In this document: positions 17,413-26,486 of the stretch, piece after piece
Position numbering within the stretch: position 1 is the stretch's first letter
Layout: every line of letters begins with the position of its first letter
Assembly: GCF_937980635.1 (NCBI RefSeq)
Contig: NZ_CALJPG010000010.1
Coordinates: 62,001-126,000, forward strand
From: an uncultured Campylobacter sp.
GTDB lineage: Bacteria > Campylobacterota > Campylobacteria > Campylobacterales > Campylobacteraceae
DNA length: 64,000 bases
Reading direction: 5' to 3'
The notes under the pieces: generated by a model
Told to the model about the DNA's origin: nothing
What the model saw: only the letters and a program-made list of their open reading frames with translations
Database searches by the model: none
Translations under genes and position numbers: made by a program

Positions 17413-18013
17413 AGTATCTCCTTTTTAAATTTAATCGGTTGCCGATAGAATTTACCTCATCGATCCGTTTGGTTGATCTCATAAACTCGTTAATATAAAA
17501 ATTATTTGATTCCGAGAGCTTGGGCATACTTTTTATTATTTCATCTAAATCGACGCTCTTTATTTCGGCGCAATTTTTTATATCGCCGCAGATACCGATA
17601 AAAATAAGATCGCCTCTGTTTTTGCCTATAAATTTACCCTTTGCGTAATAACCGCCTTCGAATCTTTCATAGGACATACAATATAATATTTGCTTTAAAA
17701 TTTCACTTTGATCCAGCTTGAAATAGGTGCAGAATTCCACGCCCTCTATATCTTGCGATATGTTGGTGGCGCCTAAGGAGCTTTTTTCATATTTTTTAAG
17801 ATCTATTTTTCGGATATTGTTTTCATCTCCTTCGCCGATTGCTCCAAGCACGCGGAAATCCCTATCTATCTCGCCGTAAATATCAAAAAACAGATAGCTG
17901 CCCTTAAAGCTTTTATAGGCGAATTCCTTTACGGCATCCTTAACAATTTCGATATTTGCAAGCGTAACTTCGGTCTTTTTGCAAGATTCGTTTTTTATCT
18001 CGACTTCGATCAT
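17402..18013 (-). CDS. Hypothetical cytosolic protein in immunity-type cluster (203 aa)
   Basis: Family not recognised. The sequence MIEVEIKNESCKKTEVTLAN leads into alternating beta-type segments (SYLFFDIYGEIDRDFRVLGA near residue 39, GDLIFIGICGDIKNCAE near 134) with no signal or membrane segment. A strong AAAGGAG site precedes the ATG. It sits between Imm53 and the 210-residue protein on the same strand with tight spacing. Immunity function is plausible only from the neighbourhood. Confidence 0.7.
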   Translation of the reverse strand: MIEVEIKNESCKKTEVTLANIEIVKDAVKEFAYKSFKGSYLFFDIYGEIDRDFRVLGAIGEGDENNIRKIDLKKYEKSSLGATNISQDIEGVEFCTYFKLDQSEILKQILYCMSYERFEGGYYAKGKFIGKNRGDLIFIGICGDIKNCAEIKSVDLDEIIKSMPKLSESNNFYINEFMRSTKRIDEVNSIGNRLNLKRRYYEI

Positions 18014-18042
18014 CTAAGCTCCTTTATTTGTCTTGCTAAATT

Positions 18043-18318
18043 TTAATCCGTTAGCCATTTTACCACATGCTCCAATAATTCCTCTAAATTTTCGGCTCCG
18101 CAACTTCCTTTGAGTTCGTTTTCCGTGGCATTGATGAAAAACCAATCCTCGTCATCTCTATCGATATTTATTTTGATCGGCTTTTTCCCGCTCTCGCCAT
18201 CGATTTTAATCAACCAGCCGGGATTATCGACCGTCTCCAGCGTAAGTCCGTATTGATGCTCCCATTCTCCGTCGCATTTGGAAGCATACCAGTTTTGTAT
18301 GAGTTTTAGATTATTCAT
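18043..18318 (-). CDS. Imm53-family immunity protein
   Basis: A 91-residue protein with the hallmark Imm53 opening LKLIQNWYASKCDGEWEHQYG followed by LETVDNPGWLIKID and a C-terminal acidic helix (ENLEELLEHVVKWL). Imm53 proteins are small cytosolic antidotes to polymorphic nuclease-type toxins. The ATG has a GGAGTAGC site. It is the best-identified member of this cluster and anchors the interpretation of the neighbours. No cognate toxin gene lies upstream or downstream, so it appears to be an orphan. Confidence 0.85.
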   Translation of the reverse strand: MNNLKLIQNWYASKCDGEWEHQYGLTLETVDNPGWLIKIDGESGKKPIKINIDRDDEDWFFINATENELKGSCGAENLEELLEHVVKWLTD

Positions 18319-18408
18319 TGCTACTCCTTTAATTTTATAAATTTTAAAATTCTCGATTTGTTAGGCTTTGATATTGCAATTGAAGCAGGGCTTCTTTGCT
18401 ATTTAAAT

Positions 18409-18762
18409 TTAATCGCTTATTAAAAATTTCTTTTCCAAGCCATCTTTATTTACGGTGATTATCTTCGAGTTCGGAATATTTAAAAATTTTATAGCTTTTT
18501 CGTCCAGCTCTGACAATGGCTCCTCAAGATTAAATTTAGTTTTATAGTAATATAGCGAAAGATCTCTTTTGTTGCCCTGCTCCATAAGTTGCATTATGCA
18601 CCTATCGTTTGAATCACCGGTTATATGGCGGTTTATCATCATAAACGCCTCGCAGCTTTTATGAAACGGAAAGCGACCGAAGTTAAAAAGATTGCCGACG
18701 AGCTCAAATACAAGGACAAAAAACAGAAATAAAATGAATAGCTTGATCATTCTGCGTTTCAT
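18409..18762 (-). CDS. Hypothetical membrane-anchored protein (117 aa)
   Basis: Family not recognised. There is one N-terminal membrane segment after a basic start (MKRRMIKLFILFLFFVLVFELV), then about 90 residues that should face the periplasm, with two cysteines near residues 36 and 55 (HKSCEAFM, NDRCIMQ) able to form a disulfide. It is first in the minus-strand cluster and 90 bases upstream of Imm53. It could be a periplasmic immunity protein, but there is no sequence evidence beyond layout. Confidence 0.65.
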   Translation of the reverse strand: MKRRMIKLFILFLFFVLVFELVGNLFNFGRFPFHKSCEAFMMINRHITGDSNDRCIMQLMEQGNKRDLSLYYYKTKFNLEEPLSELDEKAIKFLNIPNSKIITVNKDGLEKKFLISD

Positions 18763-18879
18763 TGCGGCATTTCCTAAATTTTGAAATCAAAGATTCGTTT
18801 GTGTTTTAAATACATAAACGGTATTTGCGCTCAAGTCACGGGCGCACCCAAGCGCTAGTAGCAGCGGTCGGGCGCAAAA

Positions 18880-20232
18880 TTACGACGCTATCTCGCTTTT
18901 TGCCGCGCTGGTTGCGGCGGATTCGCTTTCGTCCATGATGATGAGCTGTTTTGCGCGCTTAATCTTGGCATCGTCGCGAAACGCCGCGCGCACCTTGTCC
19001 ATGCCGGTGTAAAATTCTTTCATCAAAACAAGGCACAAATACGCGCCGAATTCCGTCGTGCGGATAATCTCGCCCTCGATCCGCACGGCTCCTGCAAGCC
19101 TTAGCAGGCTAAGCTCTCTGCCCAGTTCGCGGCGCAGGTTTAGATCGTTTGCGGAGTTAAATTTAGCGATATCGATCTCGCCGTTGAAAAGCTCGGTCAA
19201 AAAGAGGTATTTCGCGCGCTCGGATCTGCTAAAATCGCAAGTGGCGATGACGGTACTTTCGTTTTTGCGCACTCTGCTTGCGTAGTCTTCGAGATTAAAC
19301 GCATTTACGAGCAGTCTGCCGCCTAAGAAACTAAACGCGCCGCTTCCGATGCCTACGTATTCGTGATTCGTGCCTACATACTCGTCGCTCATATTTGATT
19401 TTTCGCGAGCGAAGGCCCATGCGTTGCTGCGGTGCCAGCTTGCAAATTCCTTGCAGATGATGGAGTAAAACTCCTCCTCGTGATCTACATTGCTAACGCC
19501 GAGGCTCCGTGCTATTTGATCGCGCATCAAAGGCGATTTCATCAGCGGATACAGCGTGATCTGTTCGGGCTTCACCGCTTTTGCCGCTTCAATGTCGCGA
19601 AGTAAAATTTCGCGCGTTTGAAACGGAAAGTTAAAGATCAGATCCAGGCTTAAAATCGGCAAAATTCCGACCGCTCGGGATAGCTTTTCTTGCAAAATTT
19701 CGCCCGAGCCGAATTTGTCATAGCGTGAAGCTTTGCGTAAAATATCATCATCAAAGCTCTGCACCCCCACGCTTAGGCGGTCTATTAGCCCGCGAAATCG
19801 CAGCAAACTCTCAGGCTCGATGTGGTTGGGATCGCTTTCGCACGAGACCTCTTTGATGCTAAAAAGCGACTTGGCAAGCTCTAGCGTGCGTGCTAGCTCA
19901 TCCTCGTCGATGAGCGTCGTGCCGCCGCCTACATAAAGCGTCTCAAAGTCGTAGCCTGCGTCCTTCGTGCGCTGCATCTCGGTGCGCAGCGCGCTGAAAT
20001 ACGCCTTGCACGCGCCGCGCTCGTAGGCGTATTTATGAAAGGAGCAGTACGGGCAAAACGTGTGGCAAAAGGGCACGTGCATGTAGAGCATATATTTTTT
20101 ATCGGGGTTTGGAATTTTAGCGATATTTTCCTGCGTGATGTCGATTCTAAGGGAGTTGTATAGGGATTTTTGCATAGTTTCGGCGGCGTATTTTTTAGCG
20201 AAATTATGCACCACTTGACTTATAAAATTCAT
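18880..20232 (-). CDS. HemN/HemW-type radical SAM protein (coproporphyrinogen oxidase-like)
   Basis: A 450-residue radical SAM enzyme. The cluster motif C-x3-C-x2-C is C56, C60, C63 in MHVPFCHTFCPYCSFHKY, followed by the family's GGGTT segment (LYVGGGTTLID, about residue 100) and SVGVQSFDDDILRKASR (about 154). The C-terminal HemN-like domain is present. This plan covers oxygen-independent coproporphyrinogen oxidases, HemW haem chaperones and the ChuW/HutW haem-degrading enzymes; the divergent C-terminal half suggests one of the latter two or an uncharacterised branch rather than true HemN. No haem-uptake genes are adjacent. Confidence 0.8.
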   Translation of the reverse strand: MNFISQVVHNFAKKYAAETMQKSLYNSLRIDITQENIAKIPNPDKKYMLYMHVPFCHTFCPYCSFHKYAYERGACKAYFSALRTEMQRTKDAGYDFETLYVGGGTTLIDEDELARTLELAKSLFSIKEVSCESDPNHIEPESLLRFRGLIDRLSVGVQSFDDDILRKASRYDKFGSGEILQEKLSRAVGILPILSLDLIFNFPFQTREILLRDIEAAKAVKPEQITLYPLMKSPLMRDQIARSLGVSNVDHEEEFYSIICKEFASWHRSNAWAFAREKSNMSDEYVGTNHEYVGIGSGAFSFLGGRLLVNAFNLEDYASRVRKNESTVIATCDFSRSERAKYLFLTELFNGEIDIAKFNSANDLNLRRELGRELSLLRLAGAVRIEGEIIRTTEFGAYLCLVLMKEFYTGMDKVRAAFRDDAKIKRAKQLIIMDESESAATSAAKSEIAS

Positions 20233-20301
20233 AAAACTTTAACCTTTTTTAAACTTAAAAATTAACTCTTAAAGTTTATCGAAAACTAACTTATAAATTT
20301 A

Positions 20302-20649
20302 TCAATAATTCAATAAAAAGCGTAGCGCCGCCATATAACTTAGCGTAGGAAGCGCTATCGTAACGAGGGAATTGCGAAATTTAGCATGCACGACAAACGC
20401 CATAATCAGGCAAAGTAGCAGCGCCGCCGTTTGCAGCACGTCCGCGCTAAAAGTCCGCTCGCCCGAAAAGCTAGGCAGCATCGTCTTAAGCGCATAGATC
20501 GTCAAAACGACCATTATCAAAAGTCCGGAGTTTTTCTGCAGATACGCCAGATTTGGACTCGCAGTCTTTTTCTTAAAAAGAAGCAGCGGCAAAAATCGCG
20601 TCAAAATCGTAGCGATCGAGGCTAGAAAGATATAGGGCAAAATTTCCAC
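20302..20649 (-). CDS. azlD: AzlD-family branched-chain amino acid exporter small subunit
   Basis: A 115-residue integral membrane protein with four hydrophobic segments, starting MEILPYIFLASIATILTRFLP, typical of AzlD. It forms an amino-acid exporter with AzlC, whose stop overlaps this start by one base (20649). The pair exports branched-chain amino acids or analogues. Length and spacing are standard. Confidence 0.88.
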   Translation of the reverse strand: MEILPYIFLASIATILTRFLPLLLFKKKTASPNLAYLQKNSGLLIMVVLTIYALKTMLPSFSGERTFSADVLQTAALLLCLIMAFVVHAKFRNSLVTIALPTLSYMAALRFLLNY

Positions 20650-21407
20650 TATCTGCTCCTTTTTAGGAACTTTCGCAGCCTGCGTCCCGCGTGCGAAGGT
20701 CGCTCGAAGTATTTGCGAAAGAGCAGCAATACCGCTGTGCCGAAAATCAGAGTGCCGAATAAAAAGTATTTTGTAGGAAAGATAAAAAGCCCCGCAAATG
20801 CGCAGGCAAATCCTAGCAATAGCACTTTGTATTGCGGGTTTGCTTTAAAAACCTTATAGGTTAGCATCGCAAAAAGCGCCGTCAGACTAAACTCGATCCC
20901 GCTAAAATCAAGTTTTAAGCTTGCTCCCAAAACAGCCCCCGCAACGACGCCCGCAACCCAGTAGGAATGATTTAAGACCGCGGTTAGATTATAAAGCAGA
21001 TCAAGCTCTTTTAGCCTTTGCGGCGTTACGGGCTGTTCGCCGCTAAGCTCCTCGGGGCGCAAAAACGCACGCGCTTTTAGCAGCGCAAAGGTTTCATCCG
21101 TAAGGGCATATACGGCGTAAATTTTATGGCGCACGAAGCGCAGCTCGTCCAACAGCGACATCGTATAGAAAAAATGGCGGAAATTTAGCAAAAACGCCAC
21201 GACGAAGGTATCTACGAGCGAGGCGTGGGTTACGATGAAGGCGATCAACACAAACTCCACGCTGCCTGCGTAGATCAGCAGCGAGGTTAGCGCCAGCGCC
21301 CATACGGGCAGGTCTTGGCTGATACCGTAGATACCAAACGCTAGCCCTAGCGGCACGTAGCCCATCATCACGGCGAGGGTGGATCTAAAAATTTCAAATT
21401 TACTCAT
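20649..21407 (-). CDS. azlC: AzlC-family branched-chain amino acid exporter large subunit
   Basis: A 252-residue inner-membrane protein with the AzlC opening MGYVPLGLAFGIYG and segment SLLIYAGSVEFVLIAFI (about residues 38-55), then NFRHFFYTMSLL (about 75), which are family signatures. About seven membrane segments are predicted by eye. It ends in a basic tail (GRRLRKFLKRSR). Transcribed ahead of azlD with a one-base overlap. A TTTAGGAAAAAT site precedes the ATG. Confidence 0.9.
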   Translation of the reverse strand: MSKFEIFRSTLAVMMGYVPLGLAFGIYGISQDLPVWALALTSLLIYAGSVEFVLIAFIVTHASLVDTFVVAFLLNFRHFFYTMSLLDELRFVRHKIYAVYALTDETFALLKARAFLRPEELSGEQPVTPQRLKELDLLYNLTAVLNHSYWVAGVVAGAVLGASLKLDFSGIEFSLTALFAMLTYKVFKANPQYKVLLLGFACAFAGLFIFPTKYFLFGTLIFGTAVLLLFRKYFERPSHAGRRLRKFLKRSR

Positions 21408-21627
21408 ATTTTTCCTAAATTTAAAAGCGCGATTGTAGCTAAAATTTTATTAAATTTTACAGGGCATACGGGCGAATCTGTGCCGTCGCTAGCGAGTTTT
21501 GCGCTGTCATTCGCCGCAAGAGGAGTTGCAAAATTTACTCGCTTAGACGCCGTGAAATTTTAAAATTTAGCTTGCGTAGAAATTCGCGAAATTTTAAAAT
21601 TCCGGGGAGCAGATTTTTAAATTTAGC

Positions 21628-23190
21628 CTAAAATACGTGGCGCAAAAGTACGAATGCAAACGCCGAAAGCAGCGCCGAGACGGGCAGGGTGATGATCCAC
21701 GCTAGCCCGATCGGCTTCATCAGCGACCAGTTCGTGCTGTGATTTACCAAGCCGATTCCCAAAATCGCGCCTATTAGCACGTGCGTCGAGGAGATCGGAA
21801 GCCCCAGCACCGACGCCGCCATTACGACGACGGCGCTTGCGAGCTCGGCACTAAAGCCAGAGGCTGGGTGGATTTTCGTAAGATTGGTGCCTACGGTGGC
21901 GATTACCTCTTTGCCGATGAACCAAAGCCCCGCTATGAGGGCTACTGCGAACATTATCATAATCTGCTGCGGCACGGGAGTGGAAGGATTGATACTATTC
22001 GTAGCCATCGTATCGATGATGGCGGCAAACGGACCCACGGCGTTTGCGATGTCGTTGCTGCCGTGCGAAAAGGCAAAGCCGCTAGCGGTGAGCACCTGCA
22101 GCCAGCTAAACATCAAAAACGCGGATTTGTTTAAATTTGAGCGGCGCAGGGTTTTAGCGAAAATAAACATCAAAAGCCAGGTAATCAGCGTCGACATACC
22201 GATGATGAGGTAGTTGTAAAAATTCGTAAGCCCGAAATTTAGATTATGCAGCCCCTTAAATATCAGCATCGCCGAGATCACGAAGGCGCCGATACCCGCT
22301 ACGGCAGGAATCCCGTACTCTAGGGCCTTGTGGGATTTGAGCTTCTCTTTTTTCGCGTCAAGCTCGATCACCTTTTTATAATACTCGCTATCCAGCTCGC
22401 TTGGGTCGAAATCTGGATCGCGCATCGCGTAAATATCGTGATTTAGCGCCTCTGCATAGGCGATCTTTTGAATGTCGTCCAGGGTCTCGAAGGTCTTTTT
22501 ATGCAGCTTGCGGAGGGATTTTTTTTCGCGCTTTATGCGGTCGATCTTTATTTGAGCGTAGCGGTTGTAATCCAAAATATAATGTTTGATGAGCCAGAAA
22601 ATTCCAAAGGAGATCACTCCGCCCAAAATCGGCGAGAGCACCCAAGAGATCGCTATTTTGCCGATCTTATCCCACTGCACGAGCCACAATGCGGAAGTCT
22701 CTGCGGTATTAAGCAGGGCGCCTAGCGTAAGCCCCGAGCCCACGATACCGCCGATGATCGCATGAGTAGTGGATACGGGCAGCCCCTTTCTGCTGGCAAA
22801 AAGCAGCCATGCGCCCGCCGCAAAAAGCGCACTCATCATTACGTAGATAAAGTCTCTTGGATGCACGTCCATTTTGCTAAGATCAATTATACCGCTTCTG
22901 ATCGTCGAGGTTACTTCGCCGCCTGCGATTACCGCGCCGCTTGCTTCAAATACCGCCGCGATGCAAAGGGCTTGCGCGATGCTAAGAGTGCCGCTTCCGA
23001 CGCTGGTGCCGAAGGAATTTGCCACGTCGTTTCCGCCGATATTAAAGGCCATAAAGATGCCCAAAAATACCGAAACCAAAAATAGCATTTTATCGCCGCT
23101 TCCTATAAAACCGAATCCCCAGATAAGAAAATAGATTGTTACGCCGCAGAATATGCCGTAGAAAATGAGACTTATCTTGCTAGATTTCAT
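21628..23190 (-). CDS. pit: Pit-family inorganic phosphate permease
   Basis: A 520-residue permease for proton- or sodium-coupled phosphate uptake. Both diagnostic repeats are present: GGNDVANSFGTSVGSG (about residue 52) with GLPVSTTHAIIGGIVG (about 136), and SHGSNDIANAVGPFAAI (about 377) with GLPISSTHVLIGAILG (about 463). A long charged cytoplasmic loop (about 210-290) separates the halves. It resembles the C. jejuni Pit-type protein. The start has a GGGAGAGCT ribosome site. It is divergent from nuoA. Confidence 0.93.
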   Translation of the reverse strand: MKSSKISLIFYGIFCGVTIYFLIWGFGFIGSGDKMLFLVSVFLGIFMAFNIGGNDVANSFGTSVGSGTLSIAQALCIAAVFEASGAVIAGGEVTSTIRSGIIDLSKMDVHPRDFIYVMMSALFAAGAWLLFASRKGLPVSTTHAIIGGIVGSGLTLGALLNTAETSALWLVQWDKIGKIAISWVLSPILGGVISFGIFWLIKHYILDYNRYAQIKIDRIKREKKSLRKLHKKTFETLDDIQKIAYAEALNHDIYAMRDPDFDPSELDSEYYKKVIELDAKKEKLKSHKALEYGIPAVAGIGAFVISAMLIFKGLHNLNFGLTNFYNYLIIGMSTLITWLLMFIFAKTLRRSNLNKSAFLMFSWLQVLTASGFAFSHGSNDIANAVGPFAAIIDTMATNSINPSTPVPQQIMIMFAVALIAGLWFIGKEVIATVGTNLTKIHPASGFSAELASAVVVMAASVLGLPISSTHVLIGAILGIGLVNHSTNWSLMKPIGLAWIITLPVSALLSAFAFVLLRHVF

Positions 23191-23318
23191 AGCTCTCCCT
23201 TAAAATCCGCGAAATTTTACCACACGTGCCTTAATCCCCACTAAATCGCACGGGCGAGGTATATTAAATTTTACTTTTAAAAGCGAATTTAGTGGCGCGC
23301 GCTAAGCTTTATTAAATC

Positions 23319-23334
23319 AATACTTCGTTACAAT
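23319..23334 (+). promoter_or_regulatory. Candidate promoter of the nuo operon
   Basis: TACAAT at 23329-23334, 31 bases upstream of the nuoA ATG, with AT-rich sequence before it but no good -35 box. Confidence 0.4.
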
Positions 23335-23364
23335 CCACATTAAATTTTAAAACCGAGGCGAAAA

Positions 23365-23754
23365 ATGTCTAGAATTCCGCTGCAAAGCCCGTATTTCGGA
23401 ATATTCGTAATGCTAATCCTAGCCTTTTGCGTCTTTTCGCTCATCGTTAAACTATCCTCTTTGGTAGGCTCGCGTTTGGCAGATAGACGCGACGAGCGGC
23501 TAAAGGGTGAAATTTATGAAAGCGGCCCCGAAGCCGTCAAACAGCCCAACCGAATGAACTCCCACTTTTTTTTAATAGCCGTGCTTTTCATACTTTTTGA
23601 CGTCGAGATTATCTTTATGTTTCCGTGGGCGGTAAATTTTAAAATTTTAGGCGTGTTCGGGCTTGTAGAGATGGCGTTTTTCATTGTATTATTAGGCGTC
23701 GGTTTCATCTACGCCTGGAAAAAAGGAGCGCTAAATTGGCAGAGCATAAGATAA
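23365..23754 (+). CDS. nuoA: NADH-quinone oxidoreductase subunit A
   Basis: Small membrane subunit of complex I, 129 residues, three transmembrane helices. The characteristic loop YESGPEAVKQPNRMNSHFFLIAVLFILFDVE (about residues 51-81) contains the conserved ESG and DVE motifs. First gene of a gap-free 14-gene operon. It overlaps nuoB by 19 bases. Confidence 0.95.
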   Translation: MSRIPLQSPYFGIFVMLILAFCVFSLIVKLSSLVGSRLADRRDERLKGEIYESGPEAVKQPNRMNSHFFLIAVLFILFDVEIIFMFPWAVNFKILGVFGLVEMAFFIVLLGVGFIYAWKKGALNWQSIR

Positions 23755-24245
23755 ACTACGCGCGCGAAAACGGGCTTCCCGTAGTGCTAACGACCGTCGA
23801 TAAACTGATCGCGTGGGGCAGGAGCAACTCCTTGTGGGCGATGACGTACGGACTTGCGTGCTGTGCGATCGAGATGATGGCGGCGGGCGCGGGCAGATTT
23901 GACTTTGACCGCTTCGGCACGATATTTCGCGCAAGCGCCAAGCAATCGGACGTGATGATAATCGCAGGCACGCTTAGCAAAAAGCACGCCGAGTTTACGC
24001 GCCGCCTATACGACGCGATGCCCGAGCCCAAATGGGTCATCAGCATGGGCAGCTGCGCCAATACCGGGGGGATGTTTAATACCTACGCTACGGTGCAGGG
24101 CTGCGACCGCATAGTGCCTGTGGATATCTATCTGCCCGGATGCGCGCCGCGCCCTGAGACGCTGCAGTTTGCGATGATGGTGCTACAAAAAAAGATCCGC
24201 ACTCAAACTCCGCGCCGCGCACAAAAGGCAAAAAGGCTGATCTGA
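23736..24245 (+). CDS. nuoB: NADH-quinone oxidoreductase subunit B
   Basis: Peripheral-arm subunit carrying iron-sulfur cluster N2, the last carrier before quinone. The 169-residue protein has the N2 ligands in YGLACCAIEMMA (adjacent cysteines), SMGSCANTGGMF and LPGCAPRPE. The start is TTG with AAAAGGAG 8 bases upstream, inside the end of nuoA; no in-frame ATG precedes the conserved LPVVLT segment. It ends with a short basic tail and overlaps the nuoC ATG by one base. Confidence 0.96.
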   Translation: MAEHKINYARENGLPVVLTTVDKLIAWGRSNSLWAMTYGLACCAIEMMAAGAGRFDFDRFGTIFRASAKQSDVMIIAGTLSKKHAEFTRRLYDAMPEPKWVISMGSCANTGGMFNTYATVQGCDRIVPVDIYLPGCAPRPETLQFAMMVLQKKIRTQTPRRAQKAKRLI

Positions 24246-25033
24246 TGAGAAAATTTAATCCCAAAGGCGATCAGAGTAAAAAAAATTACTACAAAGACAG
24301 ATTTTTCATTCCCGAGGAAACGCCTAAATCCAGCGCAAACGAGAGCGATTTTGAAGACGATCTGGACGCGCTTGGGGGCGTTCAAATTTTAAACTCATAC
24401 GTGGAATTTAGCACTCTCGTGCTCTACGTGGAGCCCGCGCAAAATTTAGCGGCGCTGCGTGCGCTTAAGAGCGCGGGATATGAAATTTTGTGCGAGCTAA
24501 GCGGCGTGGATTTTATCGAGGCTCGCGGCGGCATCGAGGTTTTCTATCAGCTTTTGGATATCAAAAGAGCGCGCCGCGCACGGCTAAAGTGCTTCGTGCC
24601 GAATGAGAGCTTTTTGCAAAGCGCTGCGGGTATCTACAAAAGCGCGAACTGGGCGGAGCGCGAGCTATACGATATGATGGGCGTTTGGATAGAGGCTCAT
24701 CCGAACTTAGCGCGCCTAATAATGCCCGATGATTGGTTCGGACACCCGCTTTTAAAGTCCTATCCGCTGCAAGGAGACGAGTTTGCCAAGTGGTACGAGG
24801 TGGATAAAATTTTTGGGGTTGGCGCGCGCGAGCGGATCGGCGAAGAAAACCGAAATTCCGCATTCGTAGATGAAAAGGATACCTTTAACTTTGCGCGGCT
24901 CTATCATGAGGGCGCTAGAGGCGAGCCGCGCCCGCAAGAGAAAATTTTACAAGAATACCAAGAAGAGGGCGGCGTGCGCTTCGTAAAACGCGCTAAACGC
25001 GGAATTTACAAGATCATCACAAAGAGAAAATAA
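24245..25033 (+). CDS. nuoC: NADH-quinone oxidoreductase subunit C
   Basis: Peripheral-arm subunit of 262 residues, separate from NuoD as in other Campylobacterota. The N-terminal 60 residues are charged and variable; the conserved core follows (ELSGVDFIEARGGIEVFYQL near residue 87, WAERELYDMMGVWIEAHPNLARLIMPDDW near 138, with the family HP-L-RL pattern). The C-terminal tail is charged. One-base overlaps at both ends (TGATG and TAATG) show tight coupling. Confidence 0.93.
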   Translation: MRKFNPKGDQSKKNYYKDRFFIPEETPKSSANESDFEDDLDALGGVQILNSYVEFSTLVLYVEPAQNLAALRALKSAGYEILCELSGVDFIEARGGIEVFYQLLDIKRARRARLKCFVPNESFLQSAAGIYKSANWAERELYDMMGVWIEAHPNLARLIMPDDWFGHPLLKSYPLQGDEFAKWYEVDKIFGVGARERIGEENRNSAFVDEKDTFNFARLYHEGARGEPRPQEKILQEYQEEGGVRFVKRAKRGIYKIITKRK

Positions 25034-26259
25034 TGCAAAATCCAAGCAAGCTAAGACCGTTTTTCGAAAACATCGAGTACGAGCGCGAGGGCGCGAATAT
25101 GATCTTAAATTTCGGTCCGCAGCATCCAAGCGCGCACGGCCAACTAAAGCTCGTGCTGGAGCTTGACGGCGAGCGCATCGTGCGCGCCCGCCCGGGCGTG
25201 GGCTATATGCACCGAGGCATCGAAAAGATGGCAGAAAATATGATCTACGCGGAGTTCGTCCCCGTAACAGACCGCATCGATTACGTCGCATCGGGCTCGA
25301 ACAACTACGGCTTTTGCGCCGCGGTCGAGAAGCTATGCGGCATCGAAGTGCCGCGCCGCGCGCAGATCATCCGCACGATCTTATTGGAGCTTAATCGCAT
25401 CAGCTCGCACCTTCTGTTTTTGGGTACGCACGCGCTTGATATCGGCGCGATGACGGTATTTCTCTACTGCTTTCGTTCGCGCGAATACATACTCGATCTC
25501 ATAGAAAAATACTGCGGCGCGCGCCTTACGCACAATAATATCAAAATCGGCGGCGTATTTTTGGACCTGCCTGCGGGCTGGTTAGAGGAGATGTTGAAAT
25601 TTTGCGACGAATTCCCGAGCGATATTAAAGAATTTGAAGATATGCTCGATACGAATAGAATTTGGCTGATGCGAACCGAGGGGGTAGGCGTGATCTCGCA
25701 CGAAGCAGCTCTTAGCTGCGGCTGTAGCGGCGTGAGCCTGCGCGCTAGCGGGCATGCTTGGGATATTCGAAAAGAGGAGCCCTATCTCATCTACGACGAG
25801 CTTGATTTCGACGTGCCGTATGCGAGCGAGGGCGACTGTTACGCGCGCTATAAGTGCTATATGGCGGAGATGCGCGAGAGCCTTAAAATTTTGCGCCAGT
25901 GCGCGAAACACTATCCGCTAAGCGATCCGCAAATTTTAGCGATCGATCCGCGCTTCGTAAATCCTAGCAAAGAGCAGATCATGACGCAAAACTACTCGCT
26001 GATGCAGCATTTTGTGCTGGTTACGCAGGGCCTGCGCCCGCCGGTGGGCGAAATTTACGCCGCGAGCGAGAGCCCTAAGGGCGAGCTTGGATTTTATATC
26101 CGCTCGATGGGCGAAAGCCGCCCGTACCGCCTTAAGATCCGCACGCCGAGCTTTTGGCATTGCGCGGTCTATGAGGAAATTTTACCCGGGCAGTATCTTG
26201 CCGACGCCGCGGCGATCATCGGCAGCACGAATATTATCTTAGGCGAGGTGGATCGATGA
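25033..26259 (+). CDS. nuoD: NADH-quinone oxidoreductase subunit D
   Basis: The 49-kDa-type subunit forming the quinone site with NuoB. The 408-residue sequence has NFGPQHPSAHGQLKLVLELDGE (about residue 27), GYMHRGIEKMAE (about 56), DRIDYVASGSNNYGF (about 77), and the C-terminal CDPCI-equivalent region is replaced by the usual GSTNIILGEVDR. Length is normal. It overlaps the next gene by 4 bases. Confidence 0.96.
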   Translation: MQNPSKLRPFFENIEYEREGANMILNFGPQHPSAHGQLKLVLELDGERIVRARPGVGYMHRGIEKMAENMIYAEFVPVTDRIDYVASGSNNYGFCAAVEKLCGIEVPRRAQIIRTILLELNRISSHLLFLGTHALDIGAMTVFLYCFRSREYILDLIEKYCGARLTHNNIKIGGVFLDLPAGWLEEMLKFCDEFPSDIKEFEDMLDTNRIWLMRTEGVGVISHEAALSCGCSGVSLRASGHAWDIRKEEPYLIYDELDFDVPYASEGDCYARYKCYMAEMRESLKILRQCAKHYPLSDPQILAIDPRFVNPSKEQIMTQNYSLMQHFVLVTQGLRPPVGEIYAASESPKGELGFYIRSMGESRPYRLKIRTPSFWHCAVYEEILPGQYLADAAAIIGSTNIILGEVDR

Positions 26260-26486
26260 AACGCTACGATTTGAGGCATCTGGGCGATAAATTTTTAAAC
26301 CGCATGGGCGAAATTTTAAAAAATTCCGCTCGCGGCGAGACAATGATCTTTATGTTTGAGATGGGTGATTTTAGCGCGGTTCAAAAGAGCGCCGATCTGG
26401 TGGAGGGGCTAAATTCTACGCTTTTAAGCTTGATCCGTTATAACCAAGTCGATTGGATGGTCGTCGCCAAAAAGGGGAGAGGATGA
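26256..26486 (+). CDS. Campylobacter-specific complex I protein in the nuoE position
   Basis: A 76-residue protein (MKRYDLRHLGDKFLNRMGEI...) located where nuoE normally lies, like C. jejuni Cj1575. It has none of the [2Fe-2S] cysteines of NuoE; in fact no cysteine is present. Published work on C. jejuni found that the NuoE/NuoF NADH module is missing and that flavodoxin, not NADH, donates electrons. The same arrangement here suggests the same chemistry. Confidence 0.8.
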   Translation: MKRYDLRHLGDKFLNRMGEILKNSARGETMIFMFEMGDFSAVQKSADLVEGLNSTLLSLIRYNQVDWMVVAKKGRG

